Shown in pieces: positions 11,080 through 23,324 of a DNA stretch of 64,000 nt. Within the stretch, counting starts at the first letter, position 1. Every line of letters starts with the position of its first letter. Under the pieces are notes generated by a model. The model did not search any database and was not told the DNA's origin. It saw only the letters and a program-made list of their open reading frames with translations. Origin of the DNA: Chrysoperla carnea (lineage: Eukaryota; Arthropoda; Insecta; Neuroptera; Chrysopidae); contig NC_058337.1 of NCBI RefSeq assembly GCF_905475395.1, positions 64,934,368 to 64,998,367 of the forward strand, in the 5' to 3' direction. Position numbers and translations under genes: made by a program.

Positions 11080-11690
11080 TTAAGGATACGTGTCGAAGTT
11101 TTTCGATTTTGCCGTATGTTTCAAGCAATTTCACGTAGATTTCCGAAAATCGAATCTTTCTAGCATGCCTAGAAGTCTTTAGAATTTGTATAGGTCAGTC
11201 AGTGAGTTACTTCAGTTATGGCGCTAACCGCCCGCTATCTCAAAACGGTTGAGCGCATGAAATAAAATATGTCGTAAGTTTTATGCTCAACTTTTTTATA
11301 ACAGATGTTAACATCATTAGAGCAATAGAATCCGAGTTAATCTTGAAAAACTGATTTTTTCTTATCTTTGACCTTGAACAACTTACGACGCAGAAACGAG
11401 ATTTTATGAGACTTTTGAGAATAATTTTAGAACGCTATAATGAACGAAATAGAACGCTATACGAAAATTCAGCTTATTATCTCTCATTCCAAGGTTGACC
11501 CTATTTTTATTATAAAGTGATTAGTTTAATATACTTTTACCTGTGTAAAACAAACCCTACCCCTGTTTCGAGTGTTATGGAAGGGGGATAAGTGAGAGTA
11601 AGGGAGGTGAAAGCTATAACGCGGTGGTATTTACCAGTATCATTGTCATTATATAGCATATATTCAGGTACTGTATATATATTTTAAATT
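11080..11690 (+). mobile_element. Degraded Helitron-like non-autonomous element
   Basis: GGTCAGTCAGTGAGTTACTT (11192-11211) and, further on, TTTCGAGTGTTATGGAAGG with GGTGAAAGCTATAACGCGGT (about 11568-11625) match modules of the elements at 59650-60015 (TTTCGAGTGTTATAGAAAAG) and 36940-37491 (GTGAAGTTTATAACGCGATA). The ends are not clear here and no ORF is present. Classification rests on shared modules only. Confidence 0.4.
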
Positions 11691-11699
11691 TATACCTTT

Positions 11700-14600
11700 G
11701 TGTAAGAGTGACTATCCTTCTTTACTTACATGACGTAAAAAAACAAAAGATCATACAATTAACTAATTATTTGTTTTCACTTGTTTATTATAGGTTTCAA
11801 TAGTCTATAATTTTCAAGTTACAAATAGACACGTAATTTTTATTGCAATTAAATAGCGAATTTTGAAAAATTGTTTCAAACAGAAAAAAAAACTGTTTTT
11901 TAACATCTAAAAATATAATAAAATAATATTGTGTAAAACACCCATCAAAAGACGGTGTCGCAAAGATGTTTTTGGTAATTCAAGATAGGAGGATCAAGAA
12001 TAGGTATAGGAAAATGATTACATCATTATATAAAGTGGATCAAAACAAAATCTTGGATAGTTGTGCACCGGGTAAATAAAGTTTGAATACTTGATATTGA
12101 AATTTATAAAATCAAATGAAAAAGATGAGAAGAGAAAAGAAGTTTTCATAAGTATATGTGTTGAACACTGAACCTAACGAGAAAAGAAAGTATTGTGGAA
12201 CGAAAAGTGACATTACTAAGTTGTCATGCTCTTTTTTTATGCCAGTTTATACGATATAGACTTTTGAGCCTAAACAAATTACATAAGACAACGTTGCATA
12301 GGGGTATGGGTTCGTCTTGGCACTATAACTAACCTCGAATATGTTTACACCTTGGTTGGTACACCTTGCAAGAGTTACTATCACTGGAGTTTAGTGACAA
12401 CGTGCATCATAGTGCAATTTGAACTAACCATAAATTATGTCACATCAAATTTACGGTTTTTAGCTCCGAGTCAACTTCTTTCAAAAAAATGATCCTTTAG
12501 ATTATGTATTTAAATTTTAAGTACATAAGAACGTAAGTCCATTGAATATTTAAAATTTCCATATTGTAAATGGTGGGGACATTTATTTACACTGCTTGTT
12601 TTATTGTCAGTCTAACTAGTGCAGTAGTATTATACAGACCAACATTTATCTGTAAACAGTGTATACCGTATATATCACCAGCTGAGAGTAATAATATTCA
12701 CTACCAATTTAGTGAATGATTGAAGGTCACTGACGTACAAAATGTATACAAAGAAAAAGATCGGATAGCATCTTTAATACACACTATTTTTTTAAATAAC
12801 AGTAATGATGCATCCAGCCAGTCAGAATATAAAAGAGCGCACTTGCTTCAAATTTACAAATTATTACATAACCTATACCAAATGTCAGTGCACTGAATCA
12901 CTCTTGACAGACTCACTACCCAATCTATAACATACCTAAATATAATTTTTTTGTATGTACATAATAATTATTATTACTTAATCAAATAAAATTGGAAAAA
13001 GTAATGTACTTTTTTATGTCTGCCATCAAATTTTAATAAATAAATATTGTGTCAAAATAATAAGTACCTACCGATTAGAATCATTGCAATTATTTTCACG
13101 CAAGTTTGTAATTAATTGAACACCGTCTTCATATGTCATATATTTGTCATTGAAAATTATGTGGTAAGTTTATACTATAAAATTTCCATTCTATAGACTG
13201 ACTTTTTGAGTAAAATATTTATTTAAGTATGTGAAAACCAACCGTTACCCATCGGATTGCTTTGGTCTTCCATACTCAGCACCCTACGTATAGAAAATGA
13301 GGTGCCGTGTGCTTTGGGTTCGCTCATTAAATATATTCTCTGTTAGGTGCATTGGAAGTTAAACGCTATTTGTTATCTTGCGATGGAACTATGGTCGCAA
13401 CTCCATAGACTCAAAAAAAAATCTAAATTGACTTTAATGAATTAGCTTAGTGTCTTTACTTGCTCTGGTATTTGTTTATATGTTAGTTTTTTCTGAAATT
13501 GGCTTTTAATTAATTGATCGATTCTATATCTTAAACATCTGCGTTGTTGAAGGTAAGAACTACAGACTCAGATAAAGTTCTGAATAATTTAATAAGTTTG
13601 TCATCATTTGCCTAGCCTATGCTCTCTCTATAATAGATTACTTATAATATATTAAATGCATTAAAATTTTATTATAAAAATACATCGTTTAAGACAAAGA
13701 AAAGTTAAAACGAAAAACTACTGATATTTAAATCACCCTAAGCTAAGTGAATGCAAAAACATCGTTTAAAATTTAAAATTTAAAACTAAAAAATACCTTA
13801 CCTAAAAAAGGCCTTTAAAACTAAAAAATACCTTACCTAAAAAGGAAATGTATAGCACACGAATTAAGATTACACCGGAAACAGTTATTTTATACGGAAT
13901 ATCCTTTCTAATGACCAATGAACGTATGTCAAAATAGGTCAGTTCATAGACCTCATGGAAAAGATTATTACGGGTAGATTGAGAAAAATGTTTTTAGAGA
14001 TAGATTCTTAAAGTTGTCGATTGTTGGGTGCCTAGTTTCCCGATGAGGTGTCACAGACGGAAATCTAAAGAGTTTTTTTCAAGATCTTTCGATGTCAATG
14101 CTTTTAAAATTGCGGTATTTTTTAAATTTGTTTGGGGGCGACGCGACGGTCATATCAGTTGGGTAACCTACAAAGAAAAGGATTGAATACCTGTCTTTTA
14201 AACCGAAGTTTCTAATGATCGGCCAACTTATTCTTGCTGTTGAGTAACGGGGAATAGCCGTGCAAAATATGTTTTCTCAAGATCTAGACGTTGCCAATAG
14301 TTTTTACACTTGAATAATCGAGAATTGAGACAACTTTTGTTCAAAATTTTTGGTTATTACGATGATTTGCCTCAAAAGACGACATTGACACTTTCGCGGT
14401 TTGACTTACTTCAAAGAAGCTGAATTTGAGAATTTCAGTTTGATGGGAAATCTGGAATTTCAGTCAGCAAGGTGACGAAGCATCCGATCGCTGTCGAATA
14501 AATTGAGCTAAAAACAAACCGTTACGGAAACAGCTGTCTTTAAACATCTTCGTACAATACTTACTAAGTTTAAAGAAGATATACTGCCCAAAACCTCTAT

Positions 14601-15240
14601 ACGACCCCTGCTTATTTCTGCAAATTTTCCCAGTTTGTGGAAAGCGCCTTTCAACAATTCATCACTATTCTTGATATTTCCATCTTAAATGCTATGTATT
14701 CCAATACAGTTTTAGTAAACTACAACATCCCTTGGTGGTCTGTTATTGTTGCTTAAGTAATTTGTTGCATCTCTTACAGCGCAGATTTCAACCTGCAATA
14801 TAGTGTAACGTAGATTTCCATACTGCAACCATCTCTTGAATGTCAAGCACCTCTGAGTAGGTGCCTACGTCAGCTCTTGTTAGGGTTGCAAAGACATCAT
14901 ATATTGATGTCTCTTGTTCTTCAAGTACTGAATAATTCAGCCAATCCTCTATTGAGAGCATGTATATGTTCACATTTTCCTTTATATTATTCCTTGCGTC
15001 CATATAGCACCTTAGCAGACTAAGATGTCCCAGATTTTGACAAACTCCGTCTCTCTGCCTACATCAATTTTAGATCATATATTTTAATAGATAAGCCCAA
15101 CGTATACCAAGTATGTATATTTTGGCTTCACAGAGTAGATTAACAAAGACAAAAAAACAATATTCAAACAGCTGACATATCGTATTGACGGAAGTCAGCT
15201 GCTTCAATAGTTACTGTTTGTATAATTAATTCTGTATTAA
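11700..15240. other. Gene-poor stretch with a 35-bp tandem duplication
   Basis: No confident gene. The stretch holds the tandem duplication at 13779-13845 and a somewhat less AT-rich part at about 13900-15050, which may be a transposon remnant: a minus ORF of 71 codons lies at 14788-15003, but its product was not recognised. Confidence 0.5.
13779..13845. repeat. 35-bp tandem duplication
   Basis: A unit of about 35 bases beginning TTTAAAACTAAAAAATACCT and ending CCTAAAAA(A)GG occurs twice in tandem, at 13779-13813 and 13814-13845. The copies are nearly identical, so the duplication is recent. Confidence 0.9.
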
Positions 15241-15251
15241 AGTTCTAAAAA

Positions 15252-15295
15252 ATGGTTAGTAGTTGTTATATTTGCAAGAAATATTTGTATCACAG
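15252..15295 (+). CDS. Possible first exon of a C-x2-C zinc-finger (THAP-like) protein
   Basis: ATG at 15252 opens a 14-codon reading frame, MVSSCYICKKYLYH, and then meets a plausible donor AG|GTTAGTAAAG at 15296. A short Met-Val-x-x-Cys-x-x-Cys start with an early intron resembles the first exon of many insect THAP-domain genes and P-element-derived copies. The second exon, which should carry a His/Phe/Pro-containing motif, was not found. This may be an orphan exon remnant or chance; confidence is low. Confidence 0.2.
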
Positions 15296-15309
15296 GTTAG
15301 TAAAGTTTA

Positions 15310-18300
15310 ATTATTAAATATTATTTATTAAATGGCAGTTATTATGTTGTAAATACATGCCAGAATATTATGTTGTATATTAAGACATGCGCATTAATAA
15401 CCATGCTTTTGCATTTATTATCCTTGTCAATCTACTTTGAGGCGTGAGGGATACACAAATTTGTATTCCTGAATAGTAAGGATAGAACTAGACTACAAAA
15501 TCATTTTTAAGGGAAAATTATACTTTGCGTAAATAATTTTTGACAACTGTCCGAAACAATAGCAAATCGATGAAAAGGCCTATAACTCGGTGTCTGATTC
15601 CATAGATGAACAGTATAAAAAGTGTACATTGATCATCCATTAACTTATTCTGAACTCTATAATTCCTTCGAAATACACAATCTATCGCACGAAAATATAG
15701 TCGTAGGAATTTGTTATAAATTTTGTAATCAACACAATATTTATACCCCAAAATAATTAATTAATATCACACAAAACTTACGCAATAGTAATATTAATTT
15801 TTTCTTTGGAATAACCTTGAAAATGAAACAAATACATATGCACACATAACAAAAGATAAAAGTTAACGGATGTAACACGCATGAAATAAGAAATCTCCTA
15901 CGTTACACATACGTAGTAGTGAATACAATTTGTTGAGTTTAGTGCTTATTATACCATCTATCAGTTCATATTATAAACTTACATCAAAGAGTATCTTTGA
16001 CTTACATTATCTAGTTTAGTGCAGAATATAGTCTGTATTCTTTGGTTTAGTTGTTGAATGCTATGTTTGAATGAAATGTGACCTGATGGCTCTCATTGTC
16101 GGAATTTTTTCTTTATCGGTATCATTTGGTCACTCGCAGTTCTTCATATTTTTTGCATTATCAAAATATATTAGCATGCACCTTTTGTAGAATTTTTCTA
16201 ATTACTTAATCGCTATCGATTAGTCATTGGTTAGTCGATCCACGATTTGTCGTTTCATCAATTAATTTAAAACATAAAATAGTTTTGGTAGTTTATCAAA
16301 TTTTGTTTTGGACTATATAGATTTTTTAAAATATTTTTATGTTGATTTAATGAATGTTGACTTATAAAATTCTATCAACAATAGCTTTTTAATACATTTC
16401 TACCATCTGTGAACGAGAAGCTGAACTACGTAAAGAAAAATGCTAAATAACAGGAAACCGAATATTACTTAAAGACTAATATTAAAAAAAAAGGGCAATG
16501 GTTAGAAAAAAATTTTTTGAAAATTATAAAATTCTGAAAAGTTTTGAATGACCAACCGTTGAAAAATATTGACCACTCATAACCAAACGATTGCGATAAA
16601 GAAAATGGAGAAAATCCAACAATGAGGGCCACCGGGTAGTACCTGATTTAATGCATATGAATGGGACAAATGGTAGATAAATGACATTTAATCTGGTATA
16701 TGAATGTTTTACTAGATGTCACTGAAGGTATACATCCTTTACTAGTTTCGATAAAAAAGACTTGTGGAGCTCCAATTGTACACAAGTTTTAAATTCACAT
16801 GTTGAAAGCTAACGTGTAGGGCGCCACTTTCATATAAGTTGACAGTGAGCTAACCCCGGTTCCATAGAGATAAAACCATAGAGGTGTAAAGACACAGGAA
16901 ACGCATTAAGTGAATTCTTGACTGCAGTTAGAGATAGAAAGAGACTGAGACATAGGCTTCTTCCTACTCTGTCTCTCAGCCAATATGGTTATATCCAAAG
17001 AGATTATATATATAGAGTGCGCATTCGATGAAATTCATGTTCCGATATTAGAAAGAGATACAAAGAGAGTTTTGGTATAGTTATCTCTACTATAGATAGT
17101 AGATACATTATAGAGAGCTCTACCTTAGATCAGAGGCTGTCTCTTTCTAAAGTTGGCACAACTTTTAAACACAGAAAGTAAATGATCCGTGCAGTCTATT
17201 ATTTCTATGTCTAAGGTTATATCTTATTCACACAGAGCTCCACATTATAGATACATCACATTTTTTTCGGTTAAATTGGGATATTGAAATCTTCTTCATA
17301 AAAACTCCGGGATTTTCTGCCGTTTATAGTAAACAAAGAGGGTATAAAAAAACTAACACAATAAATACTTTTATATTTATAATATAACTTAAAATACTAT
17401 TCTAATTATTAAAAACTAACAAAACTTACCTAATAATTTAATGTATTTGACCGAATTTTTAATGTCATTATTATCTTTTAACATGGCACAATATGAATAT
17501 GCTATGCTCTTAGATCATCTATTATTTTTAAATGCTATGCTTTATTATTAAGAATAGCATTCATATATAAAATATGGAAGTGGTAGCATCTTTCTATGTT
17601 CCTGTTATAGGTGCTTACCTTATATATATTTATAATCAACAATCCAAATTAATGTTCCAATAAAATACTTATAATTTTTATGTAATTGGACTGCCAAGTC
17701 CGTTTAAATAAATAAATAAATAGAATTAGCATTTATTATGGGCTTCTGTTGTCACATATTTAACACCACGTATAATTAATTACTCATTATTTTTTTATTC
17801 TTAACCAACAATTAACCAGCGAATTTGTAAACATTCTTTTCTGATTTATATTAACTCTACACTTATCTAACAGATGGTGTCTGTAGTAGATAAAGCATTG
17901 CTTATGTCTTATTAGTTCTGTAATTTTCAACAGATGGCGATAGTAATTTCGATTTTCATTTGGTATATGTATATCCATATATCTATAAGTATACATTGTT
18001 GTATCTTTATTTTAGATTAGTCGGACATCAGGACAATGTTCCTTTTAATAAAATATAAATTTTTGATATGCTACTAATTGCAATTGCTACTAAATTTTCG
18101 GGGTTTTGACGCTTTTTGTGTAAATTTTCCTTGTCTATCACAAAAGGAATATGTACCTACGACCTTGTTAAACCAATTTTATGAGGAAGGAGCTAAGGCA
18201 AATAAATGAAGCAACGAATAAAAATTAATGTTGTTTTTATTTTTTTTATAATTAAACTATTTTTTAATAATAGAAAACTATTTACACATGAATGAAAAAT

Positions 18301-20160
18301 AATCTGAGAATTATTCTTCATGTTTTAATTGACTTTGTAACCAGACTCCATTAGCTATATTAGGTAAATATAATATTAAAAAAAATTCAAATGGACAATG
18401 ATTCCCAAAGTCAATTTACAAAATACTTAAAGCTAAGGACTGTGTTCGTATTAATTTATATTTCGTACTAATTTAACTAGATAACTTTCTCTTTTTTGTT
18501 TTTTAGTCACTAGCCAGAACTTAATTACATACAAGGTTAAAGTTTTTATTCCTAAATGATTTACTTCAAATTAATTATGTATTACCAATTTTATTAAAAA
18601 TGATATATTTTGGCACGATTCTGTTGAAGAAATTCACATGAACAATAATAATATTACAAATTTTGTTGTTATTGTTTGTTACGTTTTAGTACTAGGTCAG
18701 AACCACACCTATTTTGAATTTGTATTTCTTTAATAAAAATTATATCAAACGTGTTAAGAAACCAGCCTTCGTCAATCCAAATAAGGTTACTTGATTCGCG
18801 TTATATAAGCGCAGTAGCATTTATCTTATTACTCCCACATATGTTATGGCTAATATTTAAATCAGTGTATTTCTTATTTATGAAATAGACTATTTAAAAA
18901 TAATACTGTATTTCCATTTCTTTTTCTGCAATATTTTGTGTGGGCATTATTTAATTTATATTTTAATTATTATTGCGAAAACAAACATCAAGGGAGGTAG
19001 AAACATTTATAGCTTTGAAAAGCCGTTTTTCAGATCACTATAATTGATGAGAGTGGGAACTCTAAAGCTTCGAAATAATCTTGAGTGGGAAAAGTGATTT
19101 TTACTGGCGTTTACCTACAATTACTTAAAAACTTAAACACAACAATTAGGTTGGCTTACACTCAATTCTAGTAGGTCGATTTGGTTCAAGAAAAAAAGCT
19201 GGAACAAATTTTTTGTCCTTGTCGTTAGAACGAGTTTTTGCAATTTAATATGACAGAATATAATTTTTTCAATTTAAAATGAACAATTTTCGAGAGAAAA
19301 TGGTTAATGAAAATTAAATGAAAAATGAAGGTTCGAGTAAAGAAATATATTTCCGATGAAGTTGTCCAGCAACGGGAAAAATATCTCCTTTTTACATTTA
19401 AGTAGGAAGGTAATTTTTTTTTCAGTTATCTATATGATCAAAAATAGATACGCACACAACAGCGAAATAATTAAAAATACTGCGATTTTTATCTTTTGTA
19501 ATTTTTCAGGATGGTGCATAAGGAATTGTTTTATGTCGGTTTTCAGGTAACAGCTCAGAAACTCCACTTCTAAATTGACTTCGAATCTGCTTGGATTACT
19601 TCAGTTTAATATAATGTCACGTCAAATATACTTTACATAATCAAATCCGTGAAAACAATTCATTAAAGTAGCGCTTGAGTAATTTTACCGAGAATTCCGA
19701 GAGTTAAAGAGTATAAACCTTTATATGAACCAATGCAACGCAAGCGTCAATAATCATATTTCATTGCTTTAGAATCTTCAAAGAATTTCTAACCTTAACA
19801 CCTCATAATAGCTATTATTCATGTTTTAACTAGTTTATAATGAAAAATATATTTGGAGTCGATAGTGACGAAGGATTAGCTGAATTTTTCGTTCGGTATC
19901 GTTTTTATAACTAATTATATAATTATAAGCACAGGAAAAGGATAATTTATATTTTTGCTAGTAGCTGATAAAATCAGCTGAAATTTCACTTACTTTAGAA
20001 TTTCATACAATATCGTAAGTACTGGAATTAAGTGAAGGGAAATATTACGGGCAAGACAAGGGCAATAAATTAAAAAAATGGTTAAATGACAACACTCTTC
20101 TCAAAACATTCAAATTAAATCCATACACACAAACATTATCTAAAATTGAAAAAAAAATTG
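15310..20160. other. Gene-poor stretch including AGAGA-rich DNA
   Basis: No gene recognised. It holds a stretch rich in AGAGA and GTCTCT motifs (about 16915-17160), a short (AAAT)n tract near 17705-17723 and two CAACAGATGG sites (about 17869 and 17928). ORFs are short and have no domains. Confidence 0.5.
16915..17160. repeat. AGAGA/TCTCT-rich imperfect repeat
   Basis: Many copies of AGAGAT, AGAAAGAGA and GTCTCTTTC occur on both strands, for example AGATAGAAAGAGACTGAGAC at 16929-16949 and GAGGCTGTCTCTTTCTAAAG near 17132-17151. It looks like a degenerate simple repeat or the remains of a repeat element. GAGA-factor-like sites are a by-product of the composition. Confidence 0.4.
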
Positions 20161-20200
20161 TTAATGGCTTCGAATCAATTTAGAATTTCTATAAGATAAT

Positions 20201-21373
20201 TTAGTACGGTCTTGGATCATAAGGTGTCGCATCAAAACCAACATAACGATTATTTTTTCTGTGTGTGAATCCAGTTTTAGCTCCTGCATTATAATACACA
20301 ACTCTTCGTATACCAAATGGATCAATATATCCAAAACTTCCATGTCTATCATTATCCGGTAATGTTTCTTCTTCATGATACAATCGTGGTAAATAGTATC
20401 TAAAGCCATTGCGGGTAACTGAAACTCCATCATATTCTTGATATTGTGGTGTGTAGCCATTTCCAATTTGATTATACCCCTTATTCGAGGGCGCAGGTGG
20501 TTTACCTCCAACTTGATATGCCCATTGATGCTCATTATTTGGATTGCCAGTGTATTCCCCTAAATCTTGATATGGATCTGAAATATATTGAGGTTTTCTT
20601 GGTGGGAATCGTGGTGTGTATGGAATAGAATTTGGACTTGCAAAAGGTCTTGGGGTTGACGAACCGTAGCGAGGAGTACTGGAAGGTGAATAAGTACTAG
20701 AAGGTAAATAAGTGCTGGAAGGCAATGGTGGTGCTAAGGTTGTTGAAACAGGCAGGTACGTACTACTTGGGGGAGGCACTGTTGTTGAATAACCTCCACC
20801 GATCAAAATAGCTTCTGTACTATCAATTGGTGATGGAGTTGTGGATCCATAATACGATGAATCCGTTGTTGATCCACCTCCAAAACCATTATGTACAATT
20901 TCAACACGTGGAATGGATAAGGGTGATTTCGTACTCGTTTCGATTGAATTCGGTGATACTCGTACATAGCTAGGTGTAGCAGTGGGCCGTGGTGAGATTG
21001 TTGAAGATTCAATTCCAGGTGATACAAGTATTCCATTTTGAGCCGGTACATTTTTACTAACTGCTACAGCTTTTTGTATTGGTTCATTTTGTCCGACAAA
21101 TACCATTTTGGATTTTAATATTCGATAACCTTCACGGTCAGCAATATAATCTTGTAAGCGTAAATAACCATTTGGGTCTACCCAACCGGTGGTACCAACT
21201 ACTGTGCCATCTTGTAAACGTTTTTCTTTGCGATATTGCCCACTTATTGTTTGGTACCGAAAGAATCTTTCAGGCCCTTCATCAGTTTGTATATGGTATT
21301 GTGTATTTGGTGTGTCATTCCAACCGCTATTGGCACCTTTTGATGGATGCGAAACAAAGGCTACCATAAACAT
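20201..21373 (-). CDS. l(3)mbn: Two-domain cuticle protein resembling lethal(3)malignant blood neoplasm, main exon
   Basis: This is an extracellular chitin-binding protein of cuticle type; 390 codons are visible before TAA at 20201-20203. Residues about 33-92 form a first RR-like domain containing GPERFFRYQT, GQYRKEKRLQDGTVVG and GWVDPNGYLRLQDYIADREG. Residues about 120-260 are Ser/Thr/Pro-rich with repeated SSTYLP/SSTPRP units. Residues about 321-390 form a second conserved block with GFRYYLPRLYHEEE, GSFGYIDPFGIRRVVYYN and THRKNNRYVGFDATPYDPRP. This pairing is what I recall of insect l(3)mbn-1-like proteins; the name comes from memory of the family. The exon starts right after a good acceptor (TAATTGTTTCAG, 21374 upward) with ATGTTTATGGTAGCCTTTGT. 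The hydrophobic MFMVAFVSHPS is probably the second half of a signal peptide whose first codons are in an unfound upstream exon. Opposite-strand and other-frame ORFs over 20161-21377 are shadows. Confidence 0.88.
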   Translation of the reverse strand: MFMVAFVSHPSKGANSGWNDTPNTQYHIQTDEGPERFFRYQTISGQYRKEKRLQDGTVVGTTGWVDPNGYLRLQDYIADREGYRILKSKMVFVGQNEPIQKAVAVSKNVPAQNGILVSPGIESSTISPRPTATPSYVRVSPNSIETSTKSPLSIPRVEIVHNGFGGGSTTDSSYYGSTTPSPIDSTEAILIGGGYSTTVPPPSSTYLPVSTTLAPPLPSSTYLPSSTYSPSSTPRYGSSTPRPFASPNSIPYTPRFPPRKPQYISDPYQDLGEYTGNPNNEHQWAYQVGGKPPAPSNKGYNQIGNGYTPQYQEYDGVSVTRNGFRYYLPRLYHEEETLPDNDRHGSFGYIDPFGIRRVVYYNAGAKTGFTHRKNNRYVGFDATPYDPRPY

Positions 21374-21376
21374 CTG

Positions 21377-23060
21377 AAACAATTAAAATAAAAAGTTAGT
21401 TACAAACTTAATTTTGATTGATATTTTTTAGTTAAATCTAATATTTATACAAGAATGTGTAAGAATCTTAATAGGTATTGGTATCTCGAATTAATGGACA
21501 ACAAGCACATGCAAACATTTTTCGAGTGAAATGATTCACCAGGAAGCATGTTGAAAAAGATGCTCCAACATGTAAAAGTAACTTTAAGCACCATGACGTC
21601 AGTTTTGCGCGATACAGGTGAGTACAGGTGAGAATATGAGTGTCACACCCCGTGGTGTCTCACTCCTGCACCAGCAAATACGTACGGCGTTGCTGAATAC
21701 TAACTCTGCATAAGCGAAGTACATAAATGGCGTGCAGAATTAAATCACATAGGGCTTTGGAAATTGACGGAACATCACGGAATTGACGGAACAAAAGTTT
21801 TAGCATGAGTTTGTAATCTATAAACACATCTAAGGTTTTATGGTAAATTAAAATTTTTTTGTTTGTTTTGAAGATACTAACAAGCTTACTCCAGTTTATT
21901 ATTTACATGCAAATTTGTAAGAGCTAAAATTCTTGCTTTTGGGCTTGTTTATAAAAATCATCAACTGGTAGAAAAACATTTTTTCTATATTTTCTTAGTA
22001 AATATCACAAGCTTCCTTACACCTTAAGCAACAAACCAGTATATTTAGTCAATTTAGTTTAAAAATCGACTTTTATAGTTAGGCGGTATTTACAAATATA
22101 GCAGAATACCGTGCGTAGATTACACAATTAGGTACATACACCCAAAGTGCTTCATTTTAATTTTTACTGATTATGGGTAAATTTGATTTGATTTTAAATT
22201 TTGGATTTTATTCAAGTTTTTTCTAGAAAACTATTTCTTCTTTGAAAAGGGACAAATATCTTATGTAGTTAATGATGAAGTCTACTTGATAATCGAAATA
22301 CGTCATCATATATAAAAGAAATACATATTAATTTATAATTATTATATGAATATAAAAATTTCACACTCTAATTAACAATTCAATTGGGTTTAAAAATTCA
22401 TTGTCGGTTTTAAAATAATTTATGGTAGTAAGTTATATCATCTTTATAGCAAAAAAAAAAAAAAAAAACTAGAACTGATCAGGTGTATACAAACAATTGT
22501 AATTATTTCTTCTATTTACGTAATCATTACCGGTAAAACTTGTATAAATTCAATAAATTCTTGTATAAATTCAATCATTTACTATTAAATAAGAATAAAA
22601 TAATAAATCTACAGGAAATAATAATGCATAAATTTCCTTAATGTCGATAATTTTCTTTTTTTAATCTAATTTTTATTCTGAATCTGAATGAATAAGATGT
22701 TTAGTGTAACAATCAGTTTTCTTTTTAGATTTTCAAAGACAACTATTTATTATATTAATGTAAATTTCTTATCAATATTTTGAACCATTTCTCTCATGTA
22801 ATTTTTAAACCACCAGTGATGTAGCTGATAGCAAAAAATATTCGATCTTCAAAATCAAATTACTCTCAATTGCAAATTATTATGTTAAACTAAAAATTTG
22901 AGCTCTATAAAGCTTAATATACTTAACTTGAAATTTTCCATGTCAAGTCTTTCCTGCTTTTATGGAACAAAAGATTTTTACTTAATTTCATAGAAACTAT
23001 GTACTATCTAATTGGAACAGCGTTTTCTTTGAAAATTGGTTTGAAAAAAGGTTTATCTTC
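21377..23060. other. Upstream of the l(3)mbn-like exon; no first exon identified
   Basis: AT-rich DNA, presumably intron 1 of the minus-strand cuticle gene. It has no ATG followed by a convincing phase-0 donor on the minus strand that I could defend. It contains a 19-base A-run near 22450 and a short direct repeat, CTTGTATAAATTCAAT, at about 22539 and 22560. Confidence 0.45.
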
Positions 23061-23061
23061 A

Positions 23062-23322
23062 TTTTCGGTACGATAGAAGCAAATAACTATCAATTGGTAG
23101 GGCGCTTGACATGAATCCAAGAAGTCCGGGTTCGAGTCCTGGCTCGAGTGTATTTTTTTTTTCAATTCTCGTTAATTAAGATTACTAGACAAGATATTTG
23201 TCAATATTTAGTTTACGCTGTATGTATCATATTAAAAATCATCAATTATAATCGAGAGACCATGATGTAAATAAATATCGTATACATGATTAAAGTAAAC
23301 AAAAACAAAAACAAAAAGTAAT
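23062..23322 (+). repeat. tRNA-derived SINE (family 2)
   Basis: The 5' part is tRNA-like: an A-box-like CAATTGGTAGGGCGCTTGAC (23091-23110) and an almost canonical B box GGTTCGAGTCC (23129-23139). A T-run and a body at 23162-23322 follow; the body recurs at 58181-58333 on the same strand. The acceptor stem does not pair and there is no 3' tRNA end, so this is a SINE rather than a working tRNA gene. The A-rich AAACAAAAACAAAAACAAAA run marks the 3' tail. Confidence 0.75.
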
Positions 23323-23324
23323 AA

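Noticed and set aside
14788..15003. 71-codon minus ORF as a transposase or gag remnant
   Set aside because: It looks protein-like but no conserved motif or neighbouring frame supports an assignment.
20161..21377. ORFs on the plus strand and in other minus frames over the l(3)mbn-like exon
   Set aside because: Shadow frames of a clear two-domain coding exon; no domain of their own.
23088..23145. Functional tRNA gene
   Set aside because: The B box is good, but no acceptor stem pairs, the D arm is degenerate and a SINE body follows.
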